Origin: Brachionus rotundiformis
Lineage: Eukaryota > Rotifera > Eurotatoria > Ploima > Brachionidae
Direction of reading: 5' to 3'
Length of the DNA: 64,000 nt
Assembly (NCBI GenBank): GCA_016802295.1
Contig: JAESIW010000115.1
Coordinates: 808,527-872,526 of the forward strand
Shown: positions 55,819 through 64,000 of the stretch, one piece after another
Layout: each line of letters opens with the position of its first letter
Numbering within the stretch: position 1 is the stretch's first letter
Made by a program: the position numbers and the translations under genes
Notes under the pieces: model-generated
Seen by the model: only the letters and a program-made list of their open reading frames with translations
The model's database searches: none
What the model was told of the DNA's origin: nothing

Positions 55819-55959
55819 CTTGTTATAAATCGATTTATTAATTATTTTATCATGAAAGTTTCACTTTTCTTAGATAAATTTTGAGAACTAAAATAAAGTT
55901 ATTATTTTAAACTGCAACTTAAAGGTTATCTAAGCATAACCACAAAGAGATCTCGCTTT

Positions 55960-56920
55960 AAAAATATTTTGATCCCGTGCATTTACTTCCGGAAGTTTAT
56001 TCCTTCCATTCACCTTATTGGTAAAAAAGTTTTTTTCTGGAAGACAGTAGTTTATTCACACACATGTTAGAAAAAAGCTATTTATTTTCAATTCATACCT
56101 TGGGTTTACAGGTATTGTGTTTAGACTGTAATTGATTTCTTATTCAATTTGTAAATCTGATTTAAATCTTTCCTTAATCTTCTTTTACGGAAGTTAGTCA
56201 AATATAGCCTTAAAAAGTGCTGTTGATAATTAGACACTTCTAGAATCAATTAGATTGCTCTTCTTTGAACTCTGTCAATCTTTTTCTAAATAAATTTTCG
56301 CTACAAGGACACTTAAATTCTTTCTTAATGTTGAATTTCCACAATCTATCTATATCTAATTGTAGACTAAAAATGAATTTAAAATTATCAATTGTTGATA
56401 TTGTCTAAAAGAGGGAACCTATCACTAAAACTTGTTGAATAATTGTTAACTTTTGGTCAATTTGAGCTGATATCTCCTAAAACTACTCTTTGTGAACGTT
56501 CTGTAAGGAAATCTTTTATATAGTATATCAGACCCTCACCAAATCCAAAAAATTTTAGCTTATATCTAGTTTTTACTTTTTATGAGAGACTTTGTCGAAA
56601 GCCTATGCGAAATCTGTGTAAAAGATGCCAAACGATAAACCATTAAATATCGCTCCAGAAATAAAATTTAAAATTTCCAATAGATTGGTCAGACATGACT
56701 TTTTAAGAAATCGTGCTGTGATAAGGATTTTAAATTTTGATTTTAATTATTTTAAAAATTATAAATAAGATTTGAAAATCTTTTTGAGAGCAAATTATAT
56801 TCTTTTAGTAAAAAAATATTTAGAGATAAATAACCTTCCAATCTCAAATTCGTTTCAGAATTATTTATTTTATTTATTTATTTATTTCAATGAGCGCCTT
56901 AAAGGCGATGTAAAAATAAA
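55960..56920 (-). pseudogene. Decayed non-LTR retrotransposon RT
   Basis: Minus-strand pieces: YTDFA, stop, AFDKVSH (motif A), KDFLTERSQRVVLGDISS, KIDRVQRRAI, FFTNKVNGRNKLPE. Many stops. A TTTA repeat and TGAGCGCCTTAAAGGCGATG near 56865-56915 may belong to another element end. Confidence 0.6.
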
Positions 56921-57063
56921 AAAATAAATTAAAAATGATTAAATTTTAACAATAGTCATTTTTCAAAAAGGGCTTTAGCAAATAAAAAATATATTTTCTA
57001 ATTAAGTGACATTTTGTAACATTATTTTGATAAAATATTTTATTTTATCTACCAAAAAAAATT

Positions 57064-57137
57064 TGCCCAGTGGGAGGATCGAACTCACGACCTTCGCGTT
57101 ATTAGCACGACGCTCTAACCAACTGAGCTAACCGGGC
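57064..57137 (-). tRNA. tRNA-Ile (anticodon AAU)
   Basis: Identical 74-base tRNA. Left member of the second, LINE-interrupted divergent pair. Confidence 0.95.
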
Positions 57138-57282
57138 CTTGTTGCAAACATAAAAAATTAAATCAACAAATATAATCTTTTTTGTTAGATATAAAATAAA
57201 ATTAATTCCTTTATTTTTTTAAAACAAATTGAAATTCTAAAAAATTATCATTGTCAAATTGAATGCAGAAAAACTTAAAATT

Positions 57283-58310
57283 AATTTAACTTTAAGAATA
57301 ATGTCATAATTTCATCTTTAATTTAGTAGTAGTAATATTAACTGCAACTCGGAACCCGAGCAGAGCTCTAATGAGCTATAGCAGTCGCTACTTTTTTCAC
57401 AAGCCAAGCATCTAATTTCGACTTAAAAATGTTCAACGTTCTTGCGCTAACTATTTCTTCCGGCAATTGGTTCCATATGTTTACAACTCTGTTTGTGAAA
57501 AAATGGAAACGCGCGGAACAGTTTTTTATCTGTTCACGACGTAGAGTCTTTGAATGCCTTCTTAAGCCGTATACTTGACCACTTTGACCATAGGTTAATC
57601 CGCTATTAAACTCAACTAACTCAATTTTATTATTTAATTTGAACAACTACTCTTCTCATAGTTAGGTCCGTCAGGCCGAATTTACTTAAGCGAGTTGAGT
57701 AAGGAAGGTGCTTTAAATTTGGAACTAACTTAGTTGCTCTCCGTTGAATCTTTTCTATCATATCTATATCTTTTTTCAGGTAAGGGCACCAAGAGGTTAT
57801 GGCAAATTCTAAGTGAGGTCTGACCATTGAAGTGTACAGTAGTTTAATGTTGTTTACATTGGGATACCTGAGCGATTTTTTCAGCATACCCAGAATCCTA
57901 TTAGCTTTAGCTGTGACATATGTTACTTGTGTGTCCCATTTTAGGTCATTTTTGATAAATATACCTAGATCTTTTTCACAAACTGATTTATTAAGTGGAA
58001 ATGACTCCATAGTGTAATCATGTTTTGAGTTGTTACGACCAAAATGGACAACTTTACATTTCTCGACATTAAGCTGAGCAGACCAGTCTCGTGACCACTT
58101 ACATATGTTATCAATGTCGAATTGTAACTTGTATTTAGAGGAAGAATCTACAATTGTGGCTATAATCTTGTTGTCATCGGCGTACGCTTTCGAACTATTA
58201 TGAATACACTCAAGTAAGTCATTTATGTATATAATAAATAAAATGGGACCAAGGACAGAACCTTGAGGAACTCCACTTGTGACTTCAGCCCATTCTGACT
58301 TTGCCTCATT
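57283..58310 (-). mobile_element. 5'-truncated non-LTR retrotransposon (CR1/Jockey-like RT end)
   Basis: Minus-strand RT from the SGVPQGSVLGPILFIIYIND motif through AYADDNKI (motif C) and the thumb (QLNVEKCKVVHFG), to the C-terminal FHFFTNRVVNIWNQLPEE. Two frames overlap near 57630-57646, so one frameshift is present; otherwise the coding region is well kept. The 5' part including the endonuclease is missing. The 3' tail is a short ATT/ACT repeat. It is the best preserved of the LINE copies here. Confidence 0.8.
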
Positions 58311-58343
58311 TTAATAAAATAATTTGTAAATAAATCGATCAAG

Positions 58344-58417
58344 GCCCGGTTAGCTCAGTTGGTTAGAGCGTCGTGCTAATAACGCGAAGGTCGTGAGTTC
58401 GATCCTCCCACTGGGCA
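58344..58417 (+). tRNA. tRNA-Ile (anticodon AAU)
   Basis: Identical 74-base tRNA. Right member of the second divergent pair; the TTTTTT terminator is shared with 52306. Confidence 0.95.
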
Positions 58418-58619
58418 AATTTTTTAGGGATTAATATTAAATTATCTTGTATTTTCTTCTTATTCATATCTTTTTTTCTATTCTCCAGATTCTATCAAAT
58501 AGCAAATCTTCTTTTTACTAAAAATATACTTTTAAAATAAATAAATCTATTTGCCACAATTAAAGAATTAACTAAGGAAATAAAAATTATTAAATTGTTT
58601 TTTATTCATAAATTGATTT

Positions 58620-59309
58620 TTAGTCATTTAAATTTGTGACATTCAATCTTCTAATAACTCTTGCTGGATTTCCTACTGCTACAGTAAATGATTCAATATC
58701 CTTGGTTACAATACTGCCAGCACCAATGGTTACTCCATCTCCAATTGTAATGCCAGGCAAAAGTATTGCACTTCCTCCTATCCACGTATCACGCCCGATA
58801 GTAATTGCTTTTCCAAATTCAGTTTTTCGCCTCAAAATTGGATCTGTTGGATGACCTGCTGTATAAATTTGTACATTTGGCCCCAGAAACGTGTTTTTGC
58901 CAATTCTAATTTCATTTACATCCAACAAAATACAACCATGATTCATGTAAACATTTTCACCAAGATGAATGTTGGAACCATAATCACAATAAAAAGGAGG
59001 TTCTATATAATTTCCATTGGAATAAGTTCCTAAAAGTTTTTTTAATATTTGATTTCTGTCAGTCAATGGATCCATGTTATTAAATTTCTGGCACATTTGT
59101 TTTGCATATATTCTACCATTTATAAGATTAATATCTGTTGCATTATAAGGAAGTCCAGCTAGCATTTTTTCTGCTTCGTTAAGCTCTGTTTTATTTTTTG
59201 ACTCAATGTCTATTCTAGATGGAGGTTCAAATCGAATTGGCTTTAATATATTTTCCCCATGTAAAGTTTTAATTAGGAGTAAAATTAGAATAGTAATCTT
59301 CATTTTCAA
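58620..59309 (-). CDS. Secreted bacterial-type hexapeptide O-acetyltransferase (LacA/Maa/NodL family)
   Basis: Intronless, 229 aa. MKMKITILILLLIKTLHG is a signal peptide, which the bacterial homologues lack. The rest follows the maltose/galactoside O-acetyltransferase family throughout: EKMLAGLPYNATD at the start of the Mac domain, IEPPFYCDYGSNIHLGENV, then left-handed beta-helix repeats. The catalytic-histidine block is NVQIYTAGHPTDP (H153). The protein ends with TIGAGSIVTKDI and VAVGNPARVIR. The family transfers acetyl from acetyl-CoA to sugars. With no introns, a bacterial family and an added export signal, it looks like a horizontally acquired and adapted gene. It sits next to a tRNA/LINE cluster. 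The substrate is unknown. Confidence 0.9.
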   Translation of the reverse strand: MKMKITILILLLIKTLHGENILKPIRFEPPSRIDIESKNKTELNEAEKMLAGLPYNATDINLINGRIYAKQMCQKFNNMDPLTDRNQILKKLLGTYSNGNYIEPPFYCDYGSNIHLGENVYMNHGCILLDVNEIRIGKNTFLGPNVQIYTAGHPTDPILRRKTEFGKAITIGRDTWIGGSAILLPGITIGDGVTIGAGSIVTKDIESFTVAVGNPARVIRRLNVTNLND

Positions 59310-59790
59310 AATAGTTTAAAGATAAAAAAATTTCAATTTTTTTATTCCTGAATATGATATTAAAAATCAAAAGTAGCTTGGTTTAATGTAAATATTAAAA
59401 CGAACAAGTTCTTTTGATTTTAAGTCATTTAATTCTATTTGAACTTTAAATAAATGTCGTTTATCTTTTGTCATTTTTTTATTTTTAGTAAAATTTATTA
59501 TGATTGAAGGTTGTTTTTTTATTAATTTTTTATAACAGATTCTAATTTTCTTTTAATTAAAAATATTTTCTTGTCATTTAAATTTTTTCTTATATTAAAC
59601 TAAGTTTAAAAACTTTGAATAAGAAATTTTTCTAAAGAAAAATAAAATTATGTTCATATAAATTGTCAATTAAAAATTATTTTTAAATGATTTTTTTAAA
59701 CAAAAAAAATCAAAAAAATCAAGTGATCTCAAAAATTCTTCTAAATCGCGAAAATATATTTTAGTCTATCTAAAAATTATATTTTGTTAA

Positions 59791-59971
59791 AACTAGAAGC
59801 ACCAAGCATTTTTTCGTGTTTTTCTAATCCAAAGTATTTTTGAATATTTGAAGTGATTTTACTGTATATTGATTTTTTTTTAAATATAAAGATAAAATCT
59901 ATAATTTAAAAAAGATCGATTTATTTTATAATATGTTCAAAAGGTCTGAAAATATAAAATTTTTTAAAACG
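59791..59971. mobile_element. Truncated TTAA element, CTAGAAGCACC family
   Basis: Begins AACTAGAAGCACC after TTAA and follows the interior of 42206-42423 up to AAAACGAG, then diverges; the right end is missing. An open frame at 59972-60244 follows, with no recognised family. Confidence 0.55.
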
Positions 59972-60244
59972 AGGCTTTGGCTAACAAGTCTAATGGCACA
60001 TGAACAGAAATGTTGTAAATTTGTTTGTAGAAAAATTAGTAGGATAATGCTTCTTATAGGTAGAAAATATCCGCCAATGCTAATAATGCCATTCTTTCGT
60101 TTCATTTTTCCGCAAAAAACCCTGCATGAATTTGGTAATGACCAAAACAGCATCATAAAAATGATCACATTTTGGACAAAGCCCCAATTTTTTTCTTTTG
60201 ATGATGTTGGATCAATTCCTTGGGTTAAAAAGTTAATTAAATAA

Positions 60245-61472
60245 GAAAGACTTTAAAAGTCCGAAAAATTCTGTAGTGGTAACAGATCTAAAACCTTAGG
60301 TACAAAAATATAATTTCAATTTATTCTTCAATTTTAAAATTCAAAATAAAAAAACTGATAAAATCTAATCTTTAATGAAATAGAAAGAAAAAGCTTGATC
60401 AAATTTCCAAGCTTTGCTGGTATATCATCTTCTCATTTAAATACAAGTCAATAAGAAATTTGAATTAAAAGTATGATTGTTAGTATTGATAAGTCCTTGT
60501 TAAAATAACAAATCATGCACTAACATAAAATCTTGATTTTAGATCTCAATCAATAAAAAATGAAGTCCAAACTTGGTCTTGAGATAAACAAAATTTAACA
60601 CGGATGAAAGAGGGTACTTACTCTCTCAAAATACCTGAAATACGAGTTTTGACGGCTAATTTTTTACCTTTGAAAATATTTATATCCATGGGCCTTTATC
60701 ACAGTAGTTTATTGAAATTAAATAGCAAGAACAAAAGCTTGCCGATATGACCAAAAAAGCAAATTGCTAAAATACTATGTACTTTATTTGAATTTATCTT
60801 ATTACAATCAATTTGACTTATGACTTTTCCCAAAACAAAAGCTAAATCTTGCTAACCAAATAATTAGCACAACTTTTACTTTACAACTTAAAAACTCTTC
60901 AAGATTTATTTATTAAAAAATTATTTTTCTTCGCAAAATTTGATTAATTATCTAGTCATTACCAATATAGAGATTGTTTGTTTGTGTTTTTGTCTCTCTG
61001 CGAATGAATTGTTTATTTATTCGCCAAAGATTATTCGGTTGAGAGAAAAATTAAATTCTTACTCAAAATCTATTGAATCCAATCTGGTCATTTGTCCATT
61101 GGAAAAATGCAAAATAAAGAAATTTTTAAATCTAAATGAACCGTACTTATTTCAACAAGAAATTGTTAGTCTGATGGTGGTGGTGGTAGTGCCGAGTATT
61201 AATTTTATACAAACTACTCTTAACAGCATAGTTCTTAAATTCTAAAATTGCCACTAATGTTTATATAAAAAGATCAGATAATAACTTTTTGTTTTTTTAA
61301 GAAAATATGATTTCAATTAATTCTTTCAAATCGAATTAAGACTTGGAACACTTTGAGATTAAGTGTGTATTTTATGATCAAAATTCATTTCCTAAGAGTT
61401 TTTTATCATAAAAAGCATTTCCCTTGGTCTATTTTACTTTATTTTAATAGATTATTGAGTTTGGAAAATAGA
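60245..61472. other. Intergenic upstream of the Hes gene
   Basis: A+T-rich. An open frame at 60940-61245 has no recognisable family and poor coding character. A GGTGGTGGTGG run lies near 61170. It probably contains the Hes promoter. Confidence 0.35.
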
Positions 61473-62313
61473 ATGTCATCTTCTACCACTTCGCCATCTC
61501 AAATGAGCTTTATTGCCTCTCAACGAAAACACAGAAAAAATAATCTAGCTTTTAAACTGTCGGCAAAGGCTAGCGAGTACCGAAAGGTAAGACAAGTTAA
61601 ACAAATAATTAGCTAACTTTTATATTTTTAATTTTAAAATAAAGAATACCAAACCACTCATGGAAAAAAGAAGGCGCGAGAGAATCAATCGAAGCTTGGA
61701 AGAGTTAAAAAATATAATTTTAAATCAAACAAATCATAATGTATTTATAAAAAAAAATTATTTTATTTTTTTTTAATTTTATTAAATTAAAAATTTTCAA
61801 AGCCTGTGAGAAATCATAAACTAGAAAAAGCTGATATTCTTGAATTAACAGTGAAACATTTGAAAAATTTACAAAAACAAAAGATGAATGGTAAATTAAT
61901 AATTAGGCAAAAAATTAGAGTATAATTTTATAATTTTATTAATTTAAGATTGGGCAAATGTAGACCCAAATGTGAAAAATAAATATAAATTAGGTTACTA
62001 TGAGTGTGTTCAAGAGTGTTTAAAATTTTTAACTTCCGATTCATGTAGTTCGGATTCAAGTGTCTCAAATGAACTTGATGATATAGTCAAGCAAAGATTA
62101 ATTATTAACTTGTATAAACAATACCAATCGATTAATATTGAAAGCTTTACAAGTATTAAACAGGAACAAATTTTATTTGATAGCAATCTTGAATCTGATC
62201 ATCAAAATAATCAAGAAACTCTTAATACCAGTTCGTCGAATTACAATAATTACTTTCTAAATTACGAAGAAAAAACTGAACCAAACGATTCCAAAGTTTG
62301 GAGACCATGGTAG
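61473..62313 (+). CDS. Hairy/Enhancer-of-split (Hes) bHLH-Orange repressor
   Basis: Nuclear transcription repressor, usually downstream of Notch. Exons are 61473-61586, 61645-61740, 61803-61890 and 61949-62313, giving 220 aa. The start is chosen at 61473 (MSSSTTSPSQ). The basic region TKPLMEKRRRERINRSLEELK has the Hes-specific proline. Helix 2 is KLEKADILELTVKHLKNLQ. The Orange domain follows (KLGYYECVQECLKFL). The protein ends in WRPW, the Groucho-binding tetrapeptide. The spacer between Orange and WRPW is asparagine/serine-rich and contains IKQE. The intron splitting the bHLH loop is typical for the family. Orthology to a particular Hes or Hey gene is not assigned. Confidence 0.95.
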
Positions 62314-62600
62314 ATTGAATAAATTAATAACTTATTTTCTAATTATTGTTAAATAATAATTTTCTATTGATTTATTGTTAAATAAACCGAAATAAAAAGA
62401 ATTAGCAGATTGTTTTTTTTTTGTTTCATAATAAAATAAATTTTAAAATTATCTACAAATAAACATTTTTTGGTTAAAATCAATTTTTTAAACAGTCAAA
62501 CAATAAAAATTAAAATCTGTATATAATTTTGATAAATTTTCTACATGGATATTGCTTAAATTAATGATAAAAATATATACTTGAATTGAACAATTGTTTT

Positions 62601-63015
62601 AGGTATTAGTGATACAAATAGAGGATCAAACCCCGTTGAAGTTTTGAATTGGTAATATTTTAATTTAGTTCTCAATTTTTGTTATTAAACTCTCACAGAT
62701 CTATCTAAACAAATATAAATAATTAAAATATTAATCCATTTTTAAATCTTTAATTTTCGAAATTTTTAAAATTTTTTTATATATAACAGAAATAATCGTC
62801 TTTGGATTATATTGGATAATTAATTTATATTATTTTTTTCCCAGATTTTGTGCAGTTCACATTCTCTATCATCTGGTAAATTATAATCTTTCACGAATTC
62901 AACATTTGTTGTTTCTTTTGAGTTAGATCGGAGCTATGAGTTGGAAGATATCAGAAAAGACGTATATTGTCAAATAAATGAATGTCAGGACATATATTTA
63001 GAAAATATGATTTAA
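62601..63015 (+). other. Possible exons of an unidentified plus-strand gene
   Basis: An AG-bounded stretch near 62603-62650 and an open run at 62890-63015 (STFVVSFELDRSYELEDIRK..., ending TAA) have higher G+C than their surroundings. Good acceptors (TTTTAG, TTTTTTTCCCAG) lie nearby. No start and no family found. The rest of 62314-63789 is A+T-rich and empty as far as I can see. Confidence 0.25.
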
Positions 63016-63789
63016 TGTCTTTTTACTTTTGTAGATAATTTATTGAAAAGTTAGTTTAAATTAAGAGTTGTCTTATTCATCTATTAAAAGTTAATAATAA
63101 ATTATAAAAAACTCACATGTTTGAAATTGGAATTTATAAACTAATTATCAACTCAATTCTATCTTAATAATTTTTCATTTCATCTTTAATTGTAAACTTA
63201 AAATCACTAAAACATTAAGATAATCAAAGACCTAATAAAATATTCATTATTCTACGATTAATTCAAAAATTGGATCCTTTTTAATCAGTTAAACAAATAA
63301 CTTAGATAAAAAAAATTATTTTAATTAAAATAGTTTCTTTTATTTTATTGAACAGGGTAAAACCAATTTAAAATTATTTGTTTACTAATACTAAAAAATA
63401 ACTAAAAAATGCCGATAATCCTTTTCTATATCTTGCTAATCTGACTAAGATGGTATCTTCATATCCCTTAAATATTATTAAATGAATAAATTTTGTTTTA
63501 AAAATTTAAATTTTTTAAAAGCTAATTATAAATCAAATTATAAAATTGTGTATTTATAATTTTTTGAGTTGAAATAAAATAATTCTTATCAATACAAGAC
63601 TTCTAAGCCTAATAATCTTACTTTTTTAGAAAATAGAATTCAAAACCATTGAGTTCATTTAAGCTCAAATCCCTGGCTAAAAACACAATTATTAAGTCCA
63701 TCAATAAAAGACTTGTTTTTTACAATATAATAAAAATTTTATTTCTATTTTTAAAATTAAAATCAATTTTAAGAAAAAACTAATACTTA

Positions 63790-64000
63790 TTATTTTCTAA
63801 TTGAAGAATGAGTTTTATGTTTTTTATGAATATCTGATTTGTGGTTAGAATGAGTATCTTCATGAGTATGCTGACTATGATTATTGTGATTTGAATGATG
63901 ATGGTGATGACAATGTTGGTTAGGACTGGTACGTGCATTAATTTCCAATTTGGGAATTTCAATTATACATTTTGCACTAGTGCGAAATGAATCCGAGTTT
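63790..64000 (-). CDS. Histidine-rich C-terminal exon (partial at right edge)
   Basis: Open from the window edge to TAA at 63790-63792, 69 complete codons. It begins NSDSFRTSAKCIIEIPKLE and continues into a tract rich in His, Asn and Ser (CHHHHHSNHNNHSQHTHEDTH), ending KTHSSIRK. Such a tail suggests metal binding, as in zinc transporters, but no transmembrane part is in view, so the protein cannot be named. Upstream exons lie beyond 64000. Confidence 0.5.
   Translation of the reverse strand, partial: NSDSFRTSAKCIIEIPKLEINARTSPNQHCHHHHHSNHNNHSQHTHEDTHSNHKSDIHKKHKTHSSIRK

Larger units (their letters stand above)
57138..58560. repeat. Segmental duplication unit, copy 2 (LINE-interrupted)
   Basis: Same sequence as 52095-52530 on both sides, split by the retrotransposon 57283-58310. 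About 30 bases of the original spacer are missing at the insertion. Confidence 0.85.

Noticed and set aside
59972..60244. Open frame after the truncated TTAA element, open on both strands
   Set aside because: No family recognised on either strand and no start or splice evidence; could be transposon debris.
60940..61245. 101-codon open frame upstream of Hes
   Set aside because: No family resemblance, A+T-driven composition and no splice context; likely chance.

Overview
The window is A+T-rich DNA from a small-genome animal. The genes carry many short GT-AG introns (mostly about 45-100 bases), and the contents are metazoan: DNA-PKcs, ATP23, xylosyltransferase, TBCK, COMMD9, RBBP6, SAR1, a Hes-type bHLH repressor with a C-terminal WRPW, and an apolipoprotein-D-like lipocalin. 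Very low G+C, compact introns, abundant small transposons and apparently acquired bacterial and fungal genes fit a rotifer (a Brachionus-like monogonont). The taxon is inferred, not shown. All exon structures below were built by hand from splice signals, reading phase and protein-family conservation.

Layout: 1-6746 (+) is the 3' part of DNA-PKcs. 6888-9081 (+) is ATP23, with a duplicated, catalytically dead copy of its protease exon. 10481-13316 (-) is peptide O-xylosyltransferase. 14598-22932 holds three two-domain rhodanese-type sulfurtransferases, two with signal peptides and one with a membrane anchor. Interspersed with them are an intronless gene of a family I know from fungi and a lipocalin with a TATA box. 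22933-26500 is transposon debris. 26744-30297 (-) is COMMD9, with the whole TBCK coding exon inside its last intron in the same orientation. 30619-31827 is an inverted copy of part of COMMD9 exon 2, split by a TTAA-type transposon that itself contains a second transposon. 33347-34663 (+) is a membrane-anchored PARP-like ADP-ribosyltransferase. 36905-41399 (-) is a FUT10/FUT11-type fucosyltransferase with a 2.6 kb intron full of retroelement remains. 42927-45947 (-) is RBBP6 and 47490-48175 (-) is SAR1. 51381-51922 (+) is a small CS-domain-like protein. 52021-58417 carries six identical tRNA-Ile(AAU) genes mixed with a PP2C phosphatase, LINE copies and a segmental duplication. 58620-59309 (-) is a bacterial-type hexapeptide acetyltransferase with a signal peptide. 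61473-62313 (+) is the Hes gene. The right edge cuts into a histidine-rich C-terminal exon.

Functional themes are secretory-pathway enzymes (XYLT, FUT10/11, SAR1, secreted sulfurtransferases, secreted acetyltransferase, lipocalin) and endosomal trafficking (COMMD9 of Commander with TBCK of FERRY). The two observations I rate highest are the COMMD9/TBCK locus, whose splice sites and phase allow either COMMD9 or an in-frame COMMD9-TBCK chimera, and the ATP23 exon pair. That pair is separated by only 28 bases, so the two exons should be mutually exclusive, giving an active and a protease-dead isoform.
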